A stretch of DNA of 18,827 bases from Brachionus plicatilis (taxonomy: Eukaryota > Rotifera > Eurotatoria > Ploima > Brachionidae): contig QEOQ01000356.1 of the NCBI GenBank assembly GCA_010279815.1, positions 18,462 to 37,288 on the forward strand. The letters are read 5' to 3'. Each line of letters starts with the position of its first letter. The stretch's first letter is position 1. The translations under genes and the position numbers were made by a program. This document shows, piece after piece, positions 10,084-17,945 of this stretch. Under the pieces are notes generated by a model. The model was not told the origin of the DNA. It was given only the letters and a program-made list of their open reading frames with translations, and searched no databases.

Positions 10084-10180
10084 TATGGGTAATGGCAAGG
10101 CCTACTGTAAATCCTTGCAAATTACACCGGGGCAGTGGTGTATTAATAGCCATAAGCCCAGTACCTTAGACTCGGTTAGA
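10084..10180 (+). ncRNA. GC-richer structured element, possible retroelement 3' end or RNA
   Basis: This patch is visibly less AT-rich than its surroundings and can fold compactly. Stems are GGG 10087-10089 with CCC 10157-10159, ATGGC 10092-10096 with GCCAT 10149-10153, AAGG 10097-10100 with CCTT 10113-10116, and TACACC 10123-10128 with GGTGTA 10137-10142, making a three-way junction. The motif TTAGACTCGGTTAGA (10166-10180) follows. It does not fit a tRNA cloverleaf or 5S rRNA. The shared motif with 10796-10810 suggests a SINE or LINE 3' end. The fold was found by eye. Confidence 0.35.
10166..10180 (+). repeat. 15-bp shared motif, copy 1 (TTAGACTCGGTTAGA)
   Basis: The exact 15-mer recurs on the minus strand at 10796-10810. 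Here it is followed by ACCACAATTTTTTT. Confidence 0.7.
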
Positions 10181-10795
10181 ACCACAATTTTTTTCAATTA
10201 AATTTTCACATTAACCGCTTGGTAAAGTTTATCGGCTTACATTTTTTTTTCACATTTTATTCCATGCCAAAAATTTCTTTATTTGCATTTTTAGTTTCTA
10301 TTATTATTTTATTTTTTCAGATTTTTAAATTTTTTTAAGTTTAATTTTAGAAATGAAAATACTAAAAGCACAATTTAAAATTGCCGATTATTTATAATAG
10401 CCTACTAAATAAAATAAATAATTTTGATATTTTCTAGACTTAACTATTATTTGTTTAAAAAAATAAAAAATATATTTTTTAGCTTATTTACTCAATCATT
10501 TTACAGCAGAACTCCATGGGGGAGTTTGCAAGATTTTACGCTATTATCAAAGAAATTTTACATTCTAGAATGATAATGTCTGTTAAATAATTTTTGATTT
10601 TTTCTGATCGATATTTAAAAAAAAAATTTAAAAATAAGATATTCAAATAAAAAAACTATTATTTTCAATGTTTTATTATAGCTTTGGATTAATTATAAAA
10701 TTTAATAAAAAAAATAAATTTTTATTATTTTTTACTGAAAGATATAAAAATTCTTAAGATTTGATTTGTCATTTAATAAAATTTTTTTTTTTAAA
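10181..10795. other. AT-rich spacer between the two shared-motif copies
   Basis: No gene seen. There is a small hairpin, AACTCC 10510-10515 with GGAGTT 10521-10526. The spacer with its inverted flanking motifs could be one element with 15-bp inverted ends, but the copies look more like two separate 3' ends facing each other. Confidence 0.35.
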
Positions 10796-10845
10796 TCTAA
10801 CCGAGTCTAACTCCGAGATGAAATAACTTCTCATCATCGGAGTTA
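10796..10845 (-). mobile_element. retroelement-like 3' end: hairpin, shared motif, A-tail
   Basis: Read on the minus strand, a stem-loop (TAACTCCGA 10837-10845 region paired with TCGGAGTTA 10808-10816, extended by GATGA/TCATC around a 9-nt loop) overlaps the start of TTAGACTCGGTTAGA (10796-10810). After a short TTT it continues into a run of about 11 A. A hairpin followed by a short conserved motif and an A-rich tail is typical of LINE or SINE 3' ends. No body of such an element is visible, so it would be strongly 5'-truncated. Confidence 0.45.
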
Positions 10846-10958
10846 AATTACTCAAGGCCATTTAAAATTGAATTTTAAAATTGTCTTAAAATTTTTTCGA
10901 ATCTTTAATCGAACATAATAGTTTGCCTAAGTCATTCTTTCAACTTCCGGATATAAAT

Positions 10959-11001
10959 ATGGTTAAAGTTAAAGGTAATGATTACCTTTAACTTTAACCA
11001 T
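10959..11001. repeat. perfect 43-bp palindrome
   Basis: Two 21-bp arms (10959-10979 and 10981-11001) are exact reverse complements around a single G at 10980. The left arm begins ATGGTTAAAGTTAAAGGTAA. With a 1-nt spacer it cannot form an ordinary RNA hairpin loop without opening bases, but it could extrude as a DNA cruciform. It could be the joined ends of a MITE or a site for a dimeric protein; neither is shown. Confidence 0.9.
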
Positions 11002-12480
11002 GATCCCTTTAATATTTAAAATTCATTGAAAAATCACCATCCTATATTTCAGAAAAAATAATGAATTAAATATAAATCAAAATAATCAAAATCTAAATTA
11101 ATTAGCTAACTTTTTTGTTTTTTATTTTATTTATATAACTTTTTTCCACACTTGGATTTGGCAAGTTTTTTTTCTATTTTACATTTTTAGAAATAATTGC
11201 GTAATTAATTTTCAAATTTTAACATGCTTAAGTATTGAGTTTAAATCAAAAAACGTAATTTCAAAATTTCAAAAAAGTTAAATAGAAAAAAAAATTTGCC
11301 ATCTCTTTTACAATACACTGGTGATTTGATAACAGTATTTTACAAAAAATTACGTAAATATTTAGGATTTTACGTAATTTTGAGATAATTTTGGCAAAAT
11401 TTGGTAAAATTCAAAATGGCCAATTCATAATTCAAAATTTTTGAAAAATATCTTTTAAATGCCTACAAACTAAACCGAAAAAAAATCGGTGAAGATTATT
11501 TTTTCATTTTAAGTTAGTATCTTATTTTCTATCTTTTTCACATAATGTAAACCCACTGGGTAAAGTTAGACATATTTAAAAAAAATAAATAAAAAATTCC
11601 ATTGCATTAATTTTGTCTTATTTGATTTTACTTTTAATTATTTTTTTGTCTTGCTTTCCTAAAATTTCAATTTTGTAAACACGTGTCGCAAACTTCATCA
11701 TGTTCCAATATATCTATTTTTAATTCCAGGTTATTTAACTCTTACAAATTTTATTCATATTTTTATTTTTATTTTATTTTTGTTTTATTTCTTGATTTTA
11801 TTTTACTTAACTTAATTTTTATTTTTAATCTGAAGGAGCTTAAGCTCGGTACAGTTAAAAAATAAATAAATAAAATAATAAATTTTAAATATTTTGATGA
11901 AAAATTTACTATGAAGCTTTTACTGACATACAAAAATTTACTGATTTACTGTTAGGTTATAACATGCTGTGTAGCATTAATGCATGATAGCACGAAAATT
12001 AATAATTAGAAGAAAGAATTGCGCAGCGCATCATTGAGTAAGTGAGAAAAAAAAATTTAATATTATAGATTTAAGAACGCTAAAGCAGTCTCAACTTAGA
12101 TGTTTACACTGAAAATCAAAAACAAATTAAAGAATAGACCAAAAAATTTATTTAACCACTTTAAAGATATCAACCAGTTAGTCTCCACGAATTTAGAAAG
12201 AATACGAGACAAATTTTCACCCATTAACTTGACCTCGAACTCAAAAAATATTTTTAAAGCGAAAGTTAAAATTTTATAAAATAATTCAAATCAATAATTA
12301 TTCATCTTTTTTGGCATTCTAAAAGTTCAAAAAGTATTTTGAAATATTTTGATCTCTATTTTAATTTTATTATAATCCAAAAAAATAATTCGATTCAAAT
12401 TGAAATAATAATAAATTTAACATGACCAATGATAAACTATAAATGACAGAACAATCTAAATTTATTGCTATAAGATTTTT
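11002..12480. other. AT-rich stretch with no supported gene
   Basis: Around 11325-11420 there is a sequence GGTGATTTGATAACAG followed by TTACGTAAA motifs, a likely decayed relative of the 725-904 element. The open frame at 11683-11865 is a low-complexity Phe/Tyr/Ile run and is not accepted as a gene. Confidence 0.4.
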
Positions 12481-12488
12481 TTGATTTG

Positions 12489-12534
12489 GTTCAATCGAAC
12501 GGCTAGTCGCCTTAACCTTATAGGCCGATTGAAC
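12489..12534 (-). other. hairpin at the putative 3' end of the LINE fragment
   Basis: GTTCAATCG (12489-12497) pairs exactly with CGATTGAAC (12526-12534). On the minus strand this stem lies about 120 bp past the LINE stop codon and is followed by an A-rich tail (CAAATCAAAAAAATC). Many LINE 3' UTRs end this way. The interior GGTTAAGGCG and TTCGATTG also resemble tRNA-Ser/Leu A and B boxes, so a tRNA-derived SINE fragment is an alternative; no cloverleaf can be drawn. Confidence 0.45.
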
Positions 12535-12655
12535 AAGTTTATTTTCCAAAAAAAATTAATAATATAATAAATATAAAATGAGTTAAAATAACAAAGAAAA
12601 ATTTTCATAAATATACTTCAAGTCAATGAAAAAAGTTCTTATAATTTAAATCAAA

Positions 12656-13168
12656 TTATTTAAATTGATTCAAAAATTCCAAAAATATTCTATTCACATT
12701 GTTATTAATTCTTATAGTATACAAGTTAAAATTGAGTGAAAGATCCTTTTTAAGAAAATGATTATTTAGTTTAGGAAAAAAGTACTGGAATGTTTTTTCC
12801 ATCCTGTCGTTAAATTTTCCTTTCGATGCTATAAAATATTCAAATTTGTTCCGAAGATTATGCGGCTTTGAGAGCGAAACATTTTGGTACAAAAACGATC
12901 TTAGCTGTTTTGGACTCTCTCTATTGTTCAAAACTTTGTAAATAAATGATGAAAGTCGTTTAATGATTCGATGTTGGAAACAGTCTAGATTAAAACTGTT
13001 TAGAAGATTGTTCAACGAGTTGTAGTCACTCGAGTTTAGTACCTTGAGTGTAATATTTAAGAGTTTGTACAGGCAATAATTGTAATAATTGGCAAGTTTT
13101 TGAATTGTCTTCTTTGGAAAATAGCTTAAAAAATTATCTATAAGATAGCTTTCTTTTATAAAAACAAT
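12656..13168 (-). pseudogene. non-LTR retrotransposon (LINE) fragment, region after the RT core
   Basis: The minus-strand frame is open for 170 residues. It reads like the part of jockey/CR1-type LINE ORF2 after the catalytic core: YFPKKTIQKLANYYNYCLYKL near residue 20, FIYKVLNNRESPKQL in the middle, then HNLRNKFEYFI, KTFQYFFPKLNNHF and a hydrophobic stretch ending FLNQFK. The YxDD catalytic motif is absent and a stop lies at 13169-13171, so the copy is 5'-truncated or decayed. Just upstream a different frame reads DISIDDATPRKLGFLFD, like the K-LGF strand that precedes this region in LINE RTs, which suggests frameshifts. No ATG start is claimed. Assignment is by family pattern from memory. 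Confidence 0.6.
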
Positions 13169-13358
13169 CTAAATCAATCGAATAGAAATCCTAATTTTCT
13201 CGGAGTTGCATCATCAATCGAAATGTCAAAAAAATTCATGATAGAATAACAAAGAATTAATTAACTGAAAATTTCGATGGTACAAAAACGAGGAGTTTTT
13301 ACCAGACTAAAAATAATTTCAAAAATATAATTAAATTATTTCAAACTAGGACATAGAC

Positions 13359-13434
13359 CAATTTTCCGAACTTGGACATTGTGTTTAGCCGCTTGCAAAA
13401 CTCACTCACAACCACATTTTCAAGACTGCATACA
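13359..13434 (-). other. candidate exon, unidentified
   Basis: A good acceptor (CTCCTTTATTTTAG) precedes 13434 on the minus strand. The frame reads SLENVVVSEFCKRLNTMSKF and ends at GTCTATG. Across a 52-bp intron (13307-13358) it joins in phase to SGKNSSFLYHRNFQ and on to FYHEFF, then hits TGA within a run of seven T. One T fewer would continue into the DISIDDATPRKLGF frame. It may be a decayed part of the LINE or of an unrelated gene. Confidence 0.3.
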
Positions 13435-13690
13435 CTAAAATAAAGGAGTAGAAGTAGTTAGCTTAAATTATTAATTTTTTATTCAAATAGTGCCACTCAT
13501 TAGATCAACTACTGTTCGAGTTAATAGTTATCTAATTTTTAAAATTAATTGTATTTACTACTGTAGATGGGAGTTTATTCTAAGTATTTGATATTCTGTT
13601 TATTAAAAATAATATGGTATCGTATCTTTTTGTTTCCTCCATTTTGATTATTAAATATCTCTTCTTAAACTATGACTATGGCTGATTGCA

Positions 13691-13922
13691 GTAAAGTAAA
13701 ATTTTTGATCAATTTTCAAGTGCTCAATTTTGCTCAAACATTTTTAAATGCGCAATTAAATTTCAATGCATTTTTAGAAATTACAATCCTTTTTCAAAAG
13801 TTTAAAAATGAAGCTTTGAAATATTAAAAAAATTAAAAATCTGCGATGAAATATAATTGCGCATCTAAAAATATTTGAGTAAGATTGAGCGCTTGAAATT
13901 TGATCAAAAATTTTACTTTGCT
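13691..13922. mobile_element. 232-bp element with about 100-bp TIRs and 9-bp TSD (MULE-like)
   Basis: The left arm (13691 to about 13790, beginning GTAAAGTAAAATTTTTGATC) and the right arm (ending 13922) are imperfect reverse complements over about 100 bp. Nine-base direct repeats CTGATTGCA flank it at 13682-13690 and 13923-13931. Long terminal inverted repeats with 9-bp duplications are typical of Mutator-like elements. If the ends are instead placed at CAG, a hAT-type reading is possible, but the 8-bp flanks then do not match. Confidence 0.8.
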
Positions 13923-14171
13923 CTGATTGCATCATAATTTCGAAAGATTTTGTAAATTTAATAATTTTGTTAGAAAAACAGGTTATTTTCTGTAAAAAAT
14001 CTGTAAATTTCAGTAATTTATCGTAATTTAAAAAATAATAAAAAAGCTAAAAATAAGTAAATAAAAAGTAAAATATTTAAGTTTCAAACAATTGCTTATC
14101 AAAATTTTTTTAATAAATTTTTTTAATAATTTTATATTGTAATTTGTATCTTAAAATTATTATAAGTTTAC

Positions 14172-14294
14172 CAATTATATTCATGAAAGTTTTAAAATCC
14201 TTATCCTGGTGAAAACTCATTGCTTGATGCTTATCATCTGGAAAATGTTTGTCAAGTTTTTTACGAAACTCATTTGTAAAGTCTTTTTGAGTAT
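14172..14294 (-). other. candidate exon of an unidentified minus-strand gene
   Basis: The minus-strand frame reads DTQKDFTNEFRKKLDKHFPD and continues HQAMSFHQDKDFKTFMNIIG, then a GTAAAC donor; an AG sits at 14295-14296. The charged, complex composition is unlike random AT-rich DNA. A further piece at about 14511-14559 (FHSKLSDLRSDLFQ, then GTAATT) would join in phase 1, but it has no AG acceptor above it and an in-frame TAA close upstream. No family is recognised. It could be a gene relic. Confidence 0.4.
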
Positions 14295-14299
14295 CTTTT

Positions 14300-15690
14300 C
14301 ATAAAAAATAGAATATTAACTGAAATAGAACTAAAAAAAAAAGTAAATATTATATTGAGAATCTCAATTTAAAAAAAAATTTAATTAGATATTTAATTAG
14401 AGACTTCAATATTTTCCAAATTTAATATTGAGATTCCCATAGCTAAAAATTGGTGTTTTTAAGTTAAAAAAAAAAGAATCCAGTTTAAAGATGATAAAAA
14501 GCTCTGAAAATTACCTTGGAATAAATCACTTCGCAAATCCGATAGTTTTGAGTGAAACGGAAAATTTTAATTTTAAATTATAAAATTTAATTAGATTAAA
14601 AAATCCATTTTTTAAATTGAAAAATCTTTAAGTACTAAACAATTCAAATATTGCTTTCAACACTTGAAAAAAAATCAAAAATTCAAATCGTAATCTAAGA
14701 GGTTTTTACTCTAAACATCAAATAAAAAAGAAAATTAATTTTTTGAAATTGGCACCAAAAATGATTTTCAAAAATAATCAAACAAATTTATCGAATAATC
14801 AATTTTTTAAATTAAAAATTTTATTTGAAAATTATATTTTATATTAAGTTATAAAAATAAAATTAAAAAAAAGATTTTAACAAGATTTATTTTAAACCAA
14901 ATATTTCCATTTTTTTATGAAAAAATTCGTCTTTTATAAAAATTGTGTTAAAAATAGAATTAAAATCAATTAAAAAAAACGATAAATTAAAGAATTTTTT
15001 ACTAGATATTCTTAAGAAGAATAACACACAAATTGTTGGATTACGAAAAACTTATCAGTAAGTAAAAGGGCGCATTTTATGTAAAATTACATGAAGCGTC
15101 AGTTTAATTGAGCACAGTATATTAAATTTGATATCTTATTAAAAAGACTATATTTAATTGAAGGTAGTTTAGCAGTGAAGAAATTTTAAATCAGAGTAAG
15201 TCAAAAATCAAAGTTAAGTATCGTCTTGGACTTTATTTTTTTTTTCTTTTCAAGTCAAATCAAAATTTTGACTTGGAATATTTTTTTAGTTTTGTGATTT
15301 CTTTTTGTAATAAAATTTGATTATTTAAAATTTAAAGCTATTTAACCTACCAATTTTTATTATTTTCATGAATTTGAATAGTAGGAAAAATAATTTTAAT
15401 ATTTGACCTATTGTATAATAAAAGAGTTTTATTTTTTTTATGAGATGTATAAAATCTAGGCCTTCTAATTATTTTTAACTTCTGGACGGATCTTTCAACA
15501 ATTTGAAAATTTATTAATTAAGAAAACGCTTTGGTAATTAATTTAATAGAACTATTTGATTTATGTTTTGTAAAAATTGAATTTAATAGAATTTATTTTA
15601 AAAAAAAATATTGACAAATTTTTATAAAAAGACACATTATTTTTCTGAGGTAGATAGTCGTAAATTTAGAAATAAATTTCAAATTTAAAT
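14300..15690. other. AT-rich stretch downstream of geminin
   Basis: No further exon is supported. Contents are the possible exon piece near 14511-14559, small palindromes such as ATGTAAAATTACAT near 15079-15092, and repeat copy B at 15203-15330. Confidence 0.4.
15203..15330 (+). repeat. dispersed repeat, copy B
   Basis: Inverted relative to copy A at 1451-1570, with a conserved core across about 50 bp and looser similarity outside. A CAGAGTAAGTC sequence at 15192 may mark a terminus of the family, but no matching opposite end was found. Confidence 0.7.
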
Positions 15691-15695
15691 CTTAA

Positions 15696-16063
15696 TCAAC
15701 CTATATATTGATTGCATATTTCTTTTGCCTCGTTTACCAATTTGACAAGTTTTGTGTTTTCTTTGTCCAAATCTTGTCCTTCTTCTTCCATTAAATCTTT
15801 AAGGCGGTGCAACTTAAACAATCAATTTGAACGACAAAAAAAATAATCAAAAAAAACAATACTTCTTGATTATCATCAAGGGCATCCTTTAAATCCGAGC
15901 GTAAAGTCTCTGCGACAATTTTCCAAAACGCCTCCTGATTTTCAGTTTTCAATTTAATTTGCTCTTGGGTTAGATTTATTTTTTTGAGCAAAAATTCGTC
16001 ATCCTGCGACAACTCGTTCTCTAAATTGCATTCCACCTCAACATCTTTTTTTTGTTTAGACAT
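15696..16063 (-). CDS. GMNN: geminin-family coiled-coil protein
   Basis: Geminin binds CDT1 through a parallel coiled coil and blocks re-licensing of replication origins in the nucleus. Two exons, 15863-16063 and 15696-15812, join in phase 0 across a 50-bp intron (GTATTG..TTTAAG) to give 105 residues. Residues 46-66 read EAFWKIVAETLRSDLKDALDD, matching the vertebrate [21 protein letters not shown]. The second exon continues the heptads with ELHRLKDLMEEEG and KENTKLVKLVNEA, then ends EICNQYIG and stop. ATG 16063 is preferred because the frame above it is a hydrophobic low-complexity run typical of translated UTR. The protein is about half the length of human geminin (209 aa): the N-terminus is short, no RxxL destruction box is visible, and the acidic C-terminal tail is missing. 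MCIDAS and GMNC share the fold but are much longer. Confidence 0.82.
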
Positions 16064-16308
16064 TTTTAATTTAAATCTAAATGTGAATTTTATTTTGAGC
16101 AAAAAGCACAGTTTTTTTTTATAAAATTTAATGCAACATATCTTTGCAAATAAATGCGAAATTAACACCACGAACAAAAGCTTGAATGATGCTAGTAAAA
16201 TTAAAAAAAAAATTTAAATTTTTATTTAAAATTCGCAAATAAGATTTCATAAAATCATCAAAAGCGCATTTTTTCTTATCTATTTTCAGACATTAATTAA
16301 CTCTAAAT
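16064..16308. promoter_or_regulatory. shared divergent promoter region of geminin and PSMB4
   Basis: Only 245 bp separate the two start codons, so both promoters must lie here or overlap the UTRs. No TATA box or other motif can be singled out in this AT-rich DNA. TTTTTTCTTATCTATTTTCAG ending at 16289 is a strong splice acceptor 19 nt before the PSMB4 ATG: either a 5' UTR intron or a spliced-leader trans-splice site. Confidence 0.55.
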
Positions 16309-17747
16309 ATGGAGCACCCAAAGCAACAAACACAGTAAGCTTTCTTTAGGTCACAATTTAGAATGTCTAATTTTTCCAATTCAGAAACCCAATGGTGACA
16401 GGAACATCGGTGCTCGGCATCCAATTTGATGGCGGCGTTCTCATCGCCGCTGACTTGCTCGGCTCTTACGGCTCAATGGCCCAAATGAGACAGCTGCAAA
16501 GAGTGTTCAAAGTGAACGAAAAAACAGTGATAGGTGCATCTGGTGACTATTCTGATTATCAGTTTTTGTTGGAGAAAATAATGCAAAAAGTCAACCAAGA
16601 CAATTGTTTGAACGATGGCTACGTGTACAAACCAAAGCAGTTATTCTCGTGGTGCACCCGCGTCTTGTACAATAGAAGATCAAATTTCGATCCTCTATGG
16701 AACAGATTAGTCATCGCTGGATTAGAAAATGAACAGCCGTAACTTTTTATTTTAAATTAAAAAAAAAATTAACTTTTTTAAAATATTCTTATTTCTTATC
16801 ACTCAATTGCAGGAAATGTTATTTTCTACTCTAAAAAACTCTCTTGAGCACTAATCATTAATTTGCACATAAATTGTGATAACTTAATTCTTGTTTTTAG
16901 AAAAGTTTCCCTTATTAGAAAAATATTCAAATTAATTTTTTGTGGTTAATAGAATATTTATTTATTTTAATTTTAATTTTAATTTTTAATATAGATCAAG
17001 TAAAATCTTAGCATGTCTATTTTTTGAAACAAAAGCAAAAAAATTAGACACAACATCAAAATTTTAAATATCAAGTCTTTTTTAATATTGATGTACTTTA
17101 AAAATTGAAAAAATGATTAGTATCACCAAATCTGGAAAATTTTAATTTTTGTATAAATGATATTTTTTAAGAGGAAAGTAATTTTTTTGTGCAATTTTTT
17201 TTCTCAATTTTTGAACAAAAGAATTATATTTTAAAATGTTTATTTGAATCTTGCAAATTCTTTAGAAGATATAATTTCAACATTTCTAAAAAAATTTTAA
17301 AAAATTGAATAACTAAAAAATTGTTATTTTAGATTCCTCGGATGTGTGGATTTGCTAGGCAACGCATACCAAGCTCCATGTATGGCAACAGGCTACGGAA
17401 ATTATTTGGCTGTGGTAAGATTTTTTAAATAAAGTGAATTAAAATGGCAAAATTTAAGTCAACTTTTTTTGTCAGCCCATTATGCGAGAATTTCTTGAGA
17501 AGCACAACAACCGCATAACAGAGGCCCAGGCAAGAGATGTCATAGACAGATGCATGAAATTGCTTTATTACAGAGATGGCAGAGCTTATGACAAAGTGGG
17601 AATTTTTCTCTTAAAATTTTCTTTTTTTTAATAAAATAATTTTAGTATTCAATTGCAATCGTGACCAGAGAGGGCTCCCGGGTTGAAGAGTGTAAAGAAC
17701 TTCAGACAAACTGGTCCGTGGCATCACAGATTTCAAGCTACGATTAA
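16309..17747 (+). CDS. PSMB4: 20S proteasome subunit beta-7 (PSMB4)
   Basis: This is a non-catalytic beta subunit of the 20S core particle in cytosol and nucleus. Five exons (16309-16334, 16385-16738, 17333-17414, 17476-17595, 17646-17747) join in phases 2, 2, 0 and 0 to give 227 residues; introns are 50, 594, 61 and 50 bp. The first exon codes only MEHPKQQT, and the junction restores QTQNPMVTGTSVLG, the conserved start of mature beta-7. Other hallmarks are IAADLLGSYGS, GASGDYSDYQFL, NRRSNFDPLWNRLVIAG, FLGCVDLLGNAYQAP, ATGYGNYLA and MKLLYYRDGRAY. As expected for beta-7, the mature N-terminal region lacks the active-site arrangement of beta-1, -2 and -5. Human PSMB4 has 264 residues with a 45-residue propeptide; here only about seven residues precede the equivalent TQNP. 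The open frame seen inside exon 2 starting MVTG is not the real start. Confidence 0.96.
16739..17332 (+). other. long second intron of PSMB4
   Basis: 594 bp, from GTAACT to TTATTTTAG. It is very AT-rich, and no element or coding stretch was seen inside. It is about ten times longer than the other introns of this gene. Confidence 0.85.
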
Positions 17748-17822
17748 ACAATTTTTTTCTTAATAGAATTAATTTATTTTCTGATTTATGTATCAATATG
17801 TGTCGATTCGTCAAACATTTAA

Positions 17823-17828
17823 AATAAA
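17823..17828 (+). terminator. polyadenylation signal AATAAA for PSMB4
   Basis: Canonical hexamer 76 bp after the PSMB4 stop, followed by A- and T-runs. Confidence 0.65.
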
Positions 17829-17945
17829 GTCTAACTTTAAAAAAAATGATTTTTTTTTTTTTCTTGGACATAAAAAGCCAAGAGATCTAGTTTAAAATAG
17901 TTGATTTACATTTTATGTTTTATAAGATGTTAAAATTTTAAATTA

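Noticed and set aside
11683..11865. Phe/Tyr/Ile-rich 60-aa frame as a membrane protein
   Set aside because: It is a by-product of T-rich DNA, with no start context or flanking splice sites.
12485..12540. tRNA-Ser/Leu gene on the minus strand
   Set aside because: Fragments resemble A and B boxes, but no anticodon stem or acceptor stem can be formed.
16392..16742. A 116-aa frame starting MVTGTS as the whole proteasome gene
   Set aside because: It is exon 2 of PSMB4. Splicing supplies the upstream QTQNP residues and three downstream exons.
17611..17871. Minus-strand 86-aa frame
   Set aside because: It overlaps PSMB4 exon 5 and its 3' UTR antisense and is Lys/Leu/Phe low complexity.
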